A stretch of DNA of 64,000 nucleotides from contig NC_134520.1 in the NCBI RefSeq assembly GCF_027942865.1, positions 5,963,501 through 6,027,500 of the forward strand. The letters run 5' to 3'. The stretch's first letter is position 1. The number at the start of each line of letters is the position of its first letter. Made by a program: the position numbers and the translations under genes. Below the pieces are notes generated by a model. That model saw only the letters and a list, made by a program, of their open reading frames with translations, was not told where the DNA came from and ran no database searches. Shown in pieces: positions 1-17,700 of the stretch. This stretch comes from Odontesthes bonariensis. Lineage: Eukaryota; Chordata; Actinopteri; Atheriniformes; Atherinopsidae.

Positions 1-1385
1 TCGACCAACCACACATTCTTCCACACCTCTCGGGCACATGTCCTACCACATTCAAAGAAGCTCCGGTTATACCGCTGCTCAAGAAACTTTCCCTCCCTCC
101 AACTCATGTGGAAAACTATCGGCCGGTCTCTCTCCTCCCGTTTCTGTCTAAAACCATTGAAAGGGCGATCTTTTAGCAGGTCACTGATTACCTCTCACAA
201 AACAACCTCCTCATCTGTCACACCTTTCCTCACTTTACTCTCTTTATGCATATGTGACATTATTGTGGTCATTAACTCGTGTTTCCCTGTTCCAACAGAT
301 ATCCTTTGAATGGTGTTACAGTGCCCCCCCCCTTCTGTCTTCTCAAACCCCAGCTGGTCGAGGCGGATGGCCACCCTTCCTGAGTCTGGTTCTGCCAGAG
401 GTTTCTTCCTGTTAAAAGGGAGTCGTTTCTCTTTAAAGTCGCCTCAGGCACGCTCAGGACGGGAGATTGGACCGAAAAAGAAAAAGTTTTCAGTGCAATC
501 TGTTGGTTTCCTTAGCTAGGAAATTGTTTTTGAATTGGCTCTATATGAACGAATTGGATTATTTTATGAATAATTATGATTACAATGAATTGAATTCCAA
601 TTGGCTTGAATTGGACTTTATTATCTAAGTGCCTTGAGATGACATTTGTTGTATTTGGCGCTATATAAATAAAAATGAATTGAATTGAATTGAATTGAAT
701 TGAATTGATCCAATCCAATCTGGGTTTAAAAGTGGACACTCCACTGAAACGGCTCTGTTGGCTGTGACAGAAGCCTTAAAAGAAGCCAGAGTGACAGCTA
801 AGTCCTCAGTTCTTATCCTGCTCGACTTATTAGCTGCATTTGACACTGTCAACCACGGCATCCTTTTGTCCCTCTCAAGCATGGGCATCACAGGGAAAGC
901 ACACTCCTGGTTTGAATCATACCTCACTGGTCAATCATTCAAAGTATCCTGGCTTGGTCACACTTCTGCAGCGCACCACCTCGCCACAGTGGTCCCCAAA
1001 GGTTCAGTACTGGGACCTCTTCTCTTTGCCATATACACCACCTCACTGGGCCAGATCATCCGATCACATGGCTTCTCATACCAATGTTATGCTGACGATA
1101 CCCAGCTCCATCTGTCATTCCCACCTGACGACCACGCGCGGTCTCAGCACAAATCTCAGATTGTCTCTCTGACATATCGAAATGGATGAAAGCCCATCAA
1201 CTCCAACTAAACCTCTCTAAAACTGAACTGCTTGTCTTCCCAGCCAAACCAACCATACACCACAGCATCTGCATCCAAACTGAATCCCTATCTCTTGCTC
1301 CATCAAAGGTAGCTAGAAACTTGGAATGTCATGATTGATGACCAACTAACATTTAAAGATCATGTTCAAGTAAATGCAGAGTTTT
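1..1385 (+). mobile_element. L2-clade LINE reverse transcriptase fragment, interrupted and broken
   Basis: The plus strand encodes pieces of a LINE reverse transcriptase. The start of the window reads VENYRPVSLLPFLSKTIERA (about 105-165). After an insertion at about 214-708 the same protein resumes with a GFKSGHSTETALLAVTEAL-like stretch. Further on are LLDLLAAFDTVNHGILL, the GSVLGPLLF block and the catalytic YADDTQLHLSF box near 1087-1120. These are typical of L2-clade elements common in fish. The frame is lost after about 1189, although KAHQLQLNLSKTELLVF can still be read in another frame up to about 1245. It is a dead copy; the 5' end lies left of the window. Clade assignment is from memory of family motifs. 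Confidence 0.82.
214..708 (+). mobile_element. Nested LINE/SINE 3' tail with (GAATT)n end
   Basis: This segment splits the reverse transcriptase fragment. It carries the familiar fish retroelement 3' region: GGTTTCTTCCTGTTAAAAGG near 399-418, a GGCGCTATATAAATAAAA stretch near 657-674, and a terminal GAATT pentamer tract (677-706). Host LINE sequence resumes directly after the tract, so this is a retroposed tail inserted in plus orientation. Boundaries are good to about 10 bases on the right and less precise on the left. Confidence 0.7.
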
Positions 1386-1404
1386 TTTGTGAAAAACCAA
1401 GTCC

Positions 1405-2212
1405 ACCCTAACTGCCTTCATAGGAATTTAGAGGGTAAGTAGCTAGGTGCCGCTAATCAAATGCCCTTGATGAGTTGATCATCATCATCATCGCCTCTAT
1501 AAAAGAAGACCTTTTAGGCAATTTGATAGTTTGGAGCATTCAGGTGTGTGTTAACACAATGCCAAGGATGAAAGACATCAGCCATGATTTTAGAAAGGAA
1601 ATTGTCACTGCCCATCAATCTGGTAAGGGGTTATGAGGCCATTTCCAAACAACTTAGAGTCCATCATCCTACAGTGAGAAAAGTTCAAAACATTAATAAC
1701 AGCTGCCAATCCCTCCAAGAGTGGACATCCCAGCAAGTTCACCTCAAAGCCATATGAAACTATGAAAAAACCCAAGAGCTGCATCTCAGACTCTACAGGC
1801 CTCAGTTAGCATGTTAAACGTTAAAGTTCATGACAGAACAATTAGAAAAAGACTGAACAGGTATGGACTGTTTGGAAGGGTTGCGGGAGAAAGCCTTTTC
1901 TCTTTAAAAAGAACATGGAAGCATTTAGGTTTGCAATGTTTCTTCTGAACAAACCACAAGACTTCTTGAACAATATTCTTTGGACAGATTAGACCAAAGT
2001 GGAGATGTTTGGTCATAATGCACAGCAGCATGTTTGCAGAAAACCAAACACAGCATATCAGCACAGACATCTCATAACAACTATCAAGCACGGTGGTGGA
2101 GGGCTAATGATTTGGGCTGGTTTTTTTTTTTCATCCTCGGGACCTGGACAACTTACAGTTATTGAGTTGACCATGAACTCCATTATATACGGTACTAAAG
2201 TACTCGAGAGTC
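1405..2212 (+). mobile_element. Tc1/mariner transposon fragment, broken transposase
   Basis: At 1560 a reading frame begins MPRMKDISHDFRKEIVTAHQ, the usual N-terminus of one fish Tc1 transposase lineage. It soon loses frame. Near 2001-2180 VEMFGHNAQQHVCRKPNTAY and HGGGGLMIWAGF follow, which is the catalytic-core region around the second half of the DDE domain. The C-terminal third is absent, because the element is cut at about 2212 by an inverted retroelement tail. No intact protein can be made. Whether a left terminal repeat survives near 1405 is unclear. Confidence 0.75.
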
Positions 2213-2441
2213 AAATTCAATTCAATTCAATTCAATTCAATTCAATTCATTATTATTTATATAGCGCCAAATACAACAAATGTCATCTCAAGGCACTTAG
2301 ATAATAAAGTCCAATTCAAGCCAATTGGAATTCAATTCATTGTAATCATAATTATTCATAAAATAATCCAATTCATTCATATAGAGCCAATTCAAAAATA
2401 ATTTCCTAGCTGAGGAAACCAACAGATTGCACCGAAGACAC
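2213..2441 (-). repeat. Inverted second copy of the (GAATT)n retroelement tail
   Basis: From the ATTCA pentamer tract (2214-2248) through the TTTATATAGCGCCAAATACA stretch to the end near 2441, this is the reverse complement of about 493-708. The two copies form an inverted pair of about 215-230 bp arms, 1.5 kb apart, enclosing LINE and Tc1 fragments. The arms differ by scattered substitutions. Confidence 0.75.
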
Positions 2442-3150
2442 TGGTGTGTTCGGTGTGAGGTCATCTGTCTGACAGCTAAAGCTTGGCTGAAATGAGGTCA
2501 CATAACAGGACAATGATTCTAAACTTAGCCACAGATCTAAAACGGAATGATCAAAAAAGAAAAGAATAAAGGTGTCAAAATAATAAATTAATGCCCACAC
2601 AATGAACTGCAGCAACATTATAAAGAGTAGGTGGAAATTCCTCCACAACAATGTGATAACCTCATACAGCAAACAGTTACTTCAAGTTATTGTTGCAAAA
2701 GGTGGTTCTGCAAGCTGTTGAATCATAGGGTGTAGTTAGTTTTTCAAACACTTCTGCTTCTGCATTTTGGCTTAGCGTTTGTTAAATAAATAATGACACA
2801 GTGTAATATCTCAGTTTGTTGTTCATCTGAGTTTGTACTTACCCATTACTAAGCCTGGTAAAAATCAATCTTTCTCATATAACTAGCAAAGCAGCACGCC
2901 GTGCAGAATATGTGTCCTATCAGCAAATTAACTTAATAATGTCTTACAAAGTTACTTCATGAACTACATACATATGCTGATTTTAAATAATGTTGCAGAT
3001 AAACAATTTAATTTCACTGTTTAGGTTTCTGATATATACAGAGCACTGCAGCCTCACTGGACATTATGTTGAGGCACTTCTGTTTTAAATCTGTTAAAAT
3101 GGACAGCAGCTCTGTTTTTTGTATAGTGTGCGCGCCAAGTGAGACCTTAC
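2442..3150. other. Intron sequence, no recognised feature
   Basis: This stretch lies downstream of the last visible myo7b exon. I found neither the next myosin exon, expected to begin with the residues that follow DAFVKG, nor a recognisable repeat. It is AT-rich and probably intronic. Confidence 0.45.
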
Positions 3151-9055
<5,905 letters not shown>

Positions 9056-9454
9056 GGCAAAAATGTGGCGCAAGTCTGAAAAGAAGATATGGGTAAATTA
9101 TTCTTATTTGGATTAATCAATTAGATTTAACACAAAACTGCTGCCAAACAAATGTAGGCTTGACCAGGCCAGGCCAGTACAGTACAGTACAGTGTCTCTA
9201 CAGATACATATCTGACATACTGTGTGCAAAGAAAAACTAAAAGCAGTCTTACACTAAAATGGTATTTCTTTGAAAAACACTATATATCAAGGCAGCTTTT
9301 AGAAACAAATGCCACTTTAAACATTATTCTTATTTTAGGACTCCTTTGATATACTGCAGCATTACTGTGTCGTTATATGCTAAAATTTCACTTTACTTGA
9401 GAAATCTTTGGTATTATCACAAATTTTGAGATACTGCGTCATGTCAGCTCTTAC

Positions 9455-9535
9455 CTGAGAACTCGCGTTTCTTTGTTGGAAGCTCCGGTTACTGTCGATT
9501 GAATTTTCCTTGAATGAGTGTGAAGCAGGAAGGTT
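9455..9535 (-). other. myo7b: Probable non-coding first exon and start region of myo7b
   Basis: On the minus strand a donor, CTCAG then GTAAGAGC, ends at 9455. It would splice to the acceptor at 9076-9078, which leads into a 20-nt leader and the ATG at 9055. The exon's 5' end is not resolved; 9535 is a guess. No clear TATA box is seen. Confidence 0.5.
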
Positions 9536-11761
9536 CCCGAGCATTGTCTCATTTTATGGCACTTTGACTTTGCTCCTACAAAGGTAGATCCACCCAGTGT
9601 CCCCAACAACAAGGTTCATATTTACTTATATCGTCACAGAGGATTAAATAAATTGTTTTCAAACACTGTTACCACTGTAGATATCCTACTGAAAATAATA
9701 TTATGTAATAAATAAAAAGGAGTCGGGTAACTTGAAATGCAGCTTTACATTGGTTGAAACACTAAAACAGTAGGGCTTTTTATTGTTGCCCTAACAATAT
9801 TAACAACCAAATGTTTTGTAACTTTCCTACTGAATAAAGCTGAACACCAGGTAATTTGTTCTGAAACAGCCTTTTATAAAAAATTGTTAGGTGTCCTTAG
9901 AAGGAGAAAGCCAGTTACCCCAACGCTAGGTAACTTACTTTTCCTGATCCATAAACACGGTTGTCATGGGTAAACTACTGCCAACGTGTTGCTCTGCACT
10001 TCAAGGCAATTATGTTGTAAACAGTAGATAGTAATAAAGAGGAACTTGGCTCACTGGAGATGGCAGAATATGGATAAAACAGCAGTCATACAAGTCACAC
10101 TGTATGATTGATGATGGGTCAGACTGAGCCACATCAAGCCAGTGACCTAAAAAAGGCAGAAATCCAATACAGTAAGTAGTTATTTCTGGAGTGTGCCTTC
10201 ATTTTTCCACATTTAATACAGTGAAAGTCTTGTTTCCAACGATGATCAACAAAAACATTGGTTATCTGATCTATGCCCTCAGGTGTGGCCAGTTTATTCA
10301 GTTTGGTCACCACTCAAATGTGGTTTGGTTAAGACCTTTTCACACACACATTTCATGTGATAAAGAGAGGCAGCATGGTGGAGCTGATACGCTGCTGTTG
10401 TGCCTCGAGGCGGCAAGGGAGATAATATCAGAGGAGAAAAGGACTGTGTGTAAGAGCAAGTTGGCATTGCAGAACATACCAAACAGTAAAAAGAATTGAA
10501 AAAACAATCAGCTGTTTTGAGAAAAAGGGGGAGAAAAAAGGGGGAAAATAACCGCATATTTTGTAGTCTTTAAGCCTCTTTACTATAGTTACACAGACAA
10601 AAACAATATACAATGGCTAGATGTTTCAGGCACACTTCATCTTCTGTCATCGTAATTGTTACACTCTGCTGCATGAAGCGGCACATCACACACAGCACAA
10701 ATCGTTTCATAGAGTACAAAAACTTGGAAAGAACCAGGTCAATGGAAAACCAAAAGCACATTTACAGCAATTTACATTAATCCAATCTGCCACTGTGAAC
10801 ACATGAGAACAGTTGACCCATTTCTTTTGCGGACTGCACCTTCTGTCAAAGCCAAATCACAGCAGTGTCGGAACATCTATCATTTAATGGATTAGAGATG
10901 GCATTCAATAAAAAGTTGACTTGGCATTCTCACTTTCAAATCTAAGGATCTTTTAAGAGCAATTTTTTCCCTACATTAAATCAATTCAGCATGCTACATT
11001 CAGATTCTCTTGTTTATCTTACCACCACTGAAGCACTTTGATTTTGAGGTTATGCCTAAACTTGTGGCTGATAATAGGCAGCCGTGTACCCAAACCAGAT
11101 AAAAAGAAAATCAAACTAAAAATTGCTTAAGATAAAAATATAGATTTTTTTTTGTATTTTAACATGTGGACTAGCTTACACATGTCTATCCAATTCATGT
11201 ACACTTGACAAAACGAAGGCACAGACTGATGAAAAGAGCACAACTGAGATTAGTTTGTACACAGTTTGTGAAAGGACTGATTTCGTCCACACATCACCTC
11301 TTGGGTCATTCAGAACTCAAAATTTTCTCTCTTACAGTACATGCCAAGTGTTGAATACACTGTACTTGCATTTAGTGCCAAACCTCACCGATACACAATG
11401 TGCCACCTTCTAACTGTCTTAAAAGAAGAGGCAGAAACTAAGTCAGTAAAAATGGCCTCAGGTGACTTTGAAAGAAAGAAAAAACAAAAAAAAAAGCATG
11501 GCCATCCAGTTCGCCACACTAATACAACCTAGAACGCCTCACGCTCAATATGTGCACTTTGTCTTTAATGAGAACCTGTTTCTGAAGGAGTTTTCTGCTC
11601 ATTGACGCCTCCCTGTCTCTTCTCTCTGTCCGCTCTCAGGCAGACAGGGAGGGTGCATGCGATTGTATGCAGCAAATCATAGCACCAATATTCAAAGTAG
11701 CTCTTTCACCCCTTCAGAGAGGTTGCCGTGGGTGGTTGTTCGACAGATGGGAAACTCATGC
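9536..11761 (-). other. Region between myo7b start and sap130 stop, including sap130 3' UTR
   Basis: This holds the sap130 3' UTR, whose end could not be fixed. An ATTAAA-type signal lies near 11566 on the minus strand and another candidate near 10292. No further exon, RNA gene or clear repeat was recognised. The two genes are arranged head-to-tail about 2.2 kb apart. Confidence 0.4.
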
Positions 11762-14700
11762 TTATGCCCGTTCTTTACGCTTCAGTTTGGAGGACTTCTT
11801 GACGGTGCCGTTCTTGTTGAGCAGCTTCAGCACTTTCTCTTTGTGGTCGAGCACTTTCATCATGGTGTCTCTGGCCTCAGTCACTTGGTCCATCACCAGC
11901 TTACAGCGCTGCATGTTACCCTAAGAACAAATGAGCAAATTACTACTGTGGCTGGTAAACATCAACACAGCAAAAATTTATCTGAAAAGGGACAAAACAG
12001 ATTGACATAAACAGAAACTAAAGGTTATACCAGACGGTATTAGCAAAATCCTAGCAAAACAATCAAGGACAATCAGAATCAGAATCAGAAAAGGTTTTAT
12101 TGCCAAGTAATTTGTACATCACGAGGAATTTGGCCTGGTCTGTTTGGTGCCATAAGAACAAAACAAAAAATATAATAATAATAATAGAATAAAGTAATAA
12201 ATGTAAAAAAAATTAAAGTGCCTACAGCTTTCAATAATTTCTGTAGCGATCCAAGCTACACAACAAAGAATAAGCACAAGGGTTAGCATACATATTTTAG
12301 TGAAAACAATGACATTTAAGTGTATTTTAATATAGTCAAATTCCTAAAAGCTGCTTTTATTCATATAAAATTCTGTTTCTTTTGTCAGACGCCCCAGACA
12401 TTGTGATTGAACAGCGACCCAATACGACCAAGTGTAAACTAGCCGCCAATTCCAACATTTCCAGACTGTCGCTTTGCTCTAATAAATTATTTTATAACCA
12501 CAGTGTCACCCGAGAAATATCTCCATTCAAGTATTTTTCTGATGGCGATGTCTGTGCAGTGAGTTCAACTACATTTACATGTACAATGATCACCCAAAAA
12601 GAAAGTTAGAAGCAATTGAACGTCTCAAAGGTTTTTCTCACAGGCTACAACATCAGACATACTTCAGTCAATAACTCAGTGTCCCTCCCCTGTGCATGTA
12701 TACTGGAGCAAAGGAGAGCATTCCATGTAACTGGTCGAGCTGTGGTTTTAGCTTGTGAATGTAAAGATACTGAGTATTACACTGACGTGGGTATTTATTA
12801 TTTTAAGGTACAGGTCAACATTCAACACACCTACTATTTCTAAATGAAAGGTTAGGCATGTCCAAACAGTAATTCCTGTTTTATTTCAAAGCTTGATCAG
12901 CTACAGTTTTGGGGTGATGTGACGATGTTACAGAACTTCAACTTTAAAGTACAAAGCTGTATTACTTAAATCTTAAGGAAATGCAAACAATACTATATTA
13001 CAAAACTCAAACAAGCAATGCATGATAAAAAGTGAAAATAAAGTGCTGTAAATGGGCATTTTAAATGGTCAATAAAAGCGTGTTTGGCTGGTCTCATAGT
13101 GAAAGGATCATAAACATGCCATCTCTTTAAAATGAACTCAAATAGACACAGTCACCAGATGACCAAGGCCTGAGAGACCTGATAAGAACTACCCATCTGC
13201 AGGATGTCAATCATGAAATAACAAATCAACATTCGGCACGAGTTAGAAATACAGATTAGTCATTAGCCAGGTGAAGGGCTGAATTTTAAGTCCGGTCGCC
13301 TGAAGATTTCATTTAGAATCTTTTACAAATTCTTTTATGGCTTCAAACAGTAGAAAATAACAGCTGATTGTGTAAGCTGTAAACAGTTATTGAGCTTAGA
13401 TCACTGCTGTGGTACTTTTATCGCCAAGTGTAAATAAAACCTAGTTATTGCTCCCGTACCGTTTACCAAAAACAGTAACATCATTGTGTAACAAAGTGAA
13501 ATATCATAGAGATAACACACCTGCCTTAATATTCTGAAGGTTTTTTCAACTATTGTTTGTCACTTCCTCATTCGTTTCTACAGCAAATGTAACAAGGAAG
13601 GCAGCAACTGCAACGGGTGACCAAATAACTCCCACTCTAGAGCACATGCTCAGCTCTCTGCTATCACAATTGAGTCGATGATAAAAACAACTTTAGTAGA
13701 AAAATGAAGGGGGTTCATTTTACTGCACGACCAGCCTTTTAAATAACAAGGTTTAGTTCAGTTTCAGAGCTGGTTTAGCTGATAATTAACCACATCCAAT
13801 GGTTAGCTTCTGTTTTAATTAACAAGAGTAGATTTAGAAGAATTTTGACACACATGACATCAGCATCAATTTGTGTATTTCCACAAACGATTGTCCAAAT
13901 GTCTGAAGCCTGGATCTTAAGCGCCCATCCGCAGTGGTAACAGTACCTGTATGAGCTCGTTGATTCGGTGAAGATCATCGTCTGCGCCTGCTCTCTTCTT
14001 TGGAATGAGGCCCTCTTGGAGAGTGGAGAGGCGGCTGTACACATCATGCTCCAAGCTTGACTACGGAACAAGTAACAAACACAAACTAAGCTTATAAAAA
14101 AAATAAAAATCAGTCAAGATAGGACATTATTTCATCTCTATGCAGGATCACAAGTGATTAAAAATGGAACACATTGATGATTTAAAAAAATATTTTTTTA
14201 TAATCAAGTGAGTGAATTGTCAAGACAAAAATCAACCTGCAGCATTTAAATTCGTTTTGACTTATTATATTTCAATTTTTACTCGTCAGCTGCAAGAAAA
14301 GTTGATAAACCTTTTAAAATAATCACTCAAAATATGGTTTATCTATGACACAACTATAGACTACAATCACCTCTGGAACTCACTTCCACAACTCATCAGA
14401 AACTCAAAGTCATTACAGAATTTTTTTTTTTTTAACGTGTTAAGCGTCTTTGAGTGTCCAAAGAAGCATTTCTCATAACTTTCTTGACCACCTTGAGTAA
14501 TCACCCACAGTACGAGCTAGGAAAAAAAAACAACACCGTTGAGCCAACATCTCCAAAAGCTAGTTCAATTCAATTCAGTTCACAAGCTGACACAATTTCT
14601 TGAGGTCTAAATAAAATGTCAGTAACCACAGCAGCTGCTTTTTCTTCCAATTATTTCCACCCGTATTAAAGTAGACAATTTTTACGGCGTGGAGTGACAC

Positions 14701-17700
14701 ACTGGACTCCAATCCACTCATGTCTTCCTCAGGATTTGCATCTTTTAGGATCTCTTATAAAACTTAAAAACCCCTAGAACACTAATTTATTACACGAGAG
14801 AGAACGCAGTAAAAACCCAGAGAGCTCAGACAACACTCCAAAATACAACTTTATTCCCAAATACTTACTCACTATAACTTTAACTTACTATATTTCCAAT
14901 ACATTTCCTAGTCTGCAGTTTGACCATGTACAGCTGGCAGGTTACTGGAAGTCCCCCAGTCTGATCGCGAGTCATGTATTAAAAAGCATAAGTTGTTAAA
15001 CCAGAAATCGTACAACACAACAGCCACTGGCTGGTTAATAACACTCTTGATAGCACGCGCAATTCCTCCATTACACATCGGCTCCATAAGCTGTGAACAT
15101 TCCTGTCGCTCCCTCCATCTGTGTTTTTTTTTGTAATAACTGCTAACATTAACAACAGTTGCCTATATGGCCTATTGAGAATGAGGAGTTGTCGTCATAG
15201 TACAGAGCCCCGCCCCTATCCGCCATGTTGGCAGGATGCTAGCGAGAAAACGCCATTCTCTCCGTTCGTTTACAGTGTACTCGTGTGTTTTTAAACCAGT
15301 AAGTTTAAACAGTGCGGAATTACTTTTGATTGCTTTGCGCTTGTAATAAGCTTGTCCCTGTAAGGTCCCTTTTCTTTCGCCTTACCTTTCTGCATTGCTT
15401 TGCTTTCTTTCTTTTTTTATTGTATTCGTCTCTGTCCTGCCGAAATGACAAATGCGGGAAGATATCTGGAATATATAGGCGCGCCTCCATTAAGTTCTGA
15501 TGGCGTTGCCCCTGGCAACCAATAGCGTCTCCTGCCAACATGGCCGACCGGAGTCACGTGACTCCTCATTCTCAATATGGCATATCGTAACATAATTTAA
15601 GCCGCTCAAGCACATGATATGTTCCCTTTAAAGAGACAAGACTGTAATTGCTTTTGTCAAGATTAAATAGAAACACAAAACTAACCAAGGCTACAAAAGC
15701 ATGTCTGAAGACCTGGGTTTCTGATCAGTCTCCAATAAAACTGAAGAGCACTGTTCAATAACGACTTCCAAGAATTACAGATGAACAGAAAGAGCTTTGT
15801 TGAGAGGAGTGGCCTAAAAACCCTTTTCAATGAGCAGCTTCATGAAACGCTCGATGGAGGCTGTTGCAGGTTGTAGTATAAACTACCAAACTCAAGAGTT
15901 GATTGATGACGAGATGTTTTCCATTCAACCACAAAAGCAACTAATAACAATGTTGTGTTATCAGTCCAGTCAGATTGTCTGTGGATAATTACTACTTTGA
16001 TAAAGATTCCACACTTTGAGTCATGAGTTCTGAAAAAAAACAGTTCCCATAGAGATGGTGGCCATCTTTGGCATCGACAAAACTAATACCATTTCCATAA
16101 CAAAAATAAATAATATACACTACCATTCAAAAGTTTTGGGTCACTTACAAATTTCCTTATTTTTCAAAGAAAAGCACCGTTTTTTTTTCTATGAAGATAA
16201 CATTAAATTAATCAGAAATACACTCTCTACATTGTTAATGTGGTAAATGACTATTCTAGGTGGAAACGTTTGTTTTTTAATGAAATATCTACATAGGTGT
16301 ATAGAGGCCCATTTACAGCAACTATCACTCCAGGCTTCTAATGGTACATTGTGTTTGCTAATCTCCTTAGAAGACTAATGGATCATTAGAAAATCCTTGA
16401 AAACCCTTGTGCAATTATGTTAGCACAGTTGAAAACTGTTTTGCTGGTGAGAGAAGCTATAAAACTGGCCTTCCTTTGAACTAGTTGAGTATCCGGAGCA
16501 TCACATTTGTGGGTTCGATTATACTCTCAAAATGGCCAGAAAAAGAGAACTTTCATGTGAAACTCGCCAGTCTATTCTTGTTCTTAGAAATGAAGGCTAT
16601 TCCATACAAGAAATTGCGAAGAAACTGAAAATTTCCTACAACGGTGTGTACTACTCCCTTCAGAGAACAGCACAAACGGGCTCTAACCAGAGTAGAAAGA
16701 GAAGTGAGAGGCCCTGGTGCACAACTCAGCAAGAAGACAGGTATATCAGAGTCTTTAGTTTGAGAAACAGACGCCTCACAGGTCCTCAACTGGCAGCATT
16801 GGTCCCCGCAAAACGCCAGTGTCAATGTCTACAGTGAAGAGGTGACTACAGGATGCTGGCAGAGTGGCAAAGAAAAAGCCATATCTGAGACTGGCCAATA
16901 AAAAGAAAAGATTGATACGGGCAAAAGAACACAGACACTGGACAGGGGAAGATTGGAAAAAAGTGTTATGGACTGACGTATCAAAGTTTGAGGTGTTTGG
17001 ATCACACAGAAGAACATTTGTGAGACGCAGAACAGGTGAAAAGATGCTGGAATAGTGTCTGACGCCATCTGTAGAGCATGGTGGAGGTAATGTGATGGTC
17101 TGGGGCTGCTTTGGTGCTGGTAAAGTGGAAGATTTGTACAAGGCAAAATGGATTTTAATAAGGAAGGCTATCACTCCATTCTGCAACGCCATGCCATACC
17201 CTGTGGACAGCGCTTGATTGGAGCCAATTTCTTCTTACAACAGGACAATGACCCAAAGCACATCTCCAAATTATGCAAGTATTTAGGGAAGCAGGCAGCT
17301 GGTATGCTGTCTGTAATGGAGTGGCCAGCGCAGTCACCAGATCTCAACCCCATTGAGCAGCTTGACTGTATAGTACGCAAGAAGTAACAATCAAGCCAAT
17401 CCAACTTGTGGGGGGTGCTTCAGGAAGCATGAGGTGAAACTTCTACAGATTACCTCAACAAATTAACAGCTAGATTGCCAAAGGTCTGCAATGCTGTAAT
17501 CGCTGCAAATGGAGCATTCTTTGACGAAAGCAAAGTTTGAAGAACAAAATTAATATTTCAAATAAAAATCATTATTTCTAACCTTGTCAATGTCTTGACT
17601 ATATTTTCTATTCAATAAAAGTGTGAGTTTTCATGGAAAACACAAAATTGTCTGGGTGACCCCAAAATTTTAACGGTAGTGTAAATAAGAAAGATATTTC

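Noticed and set aside
758..1189. 143-codon open frame as a host gene
   Set aside because: It is LINE reverse transcriptase (FDTVNHGILL, YADD box). The overlapping frame at 840-1172 is its shadow.
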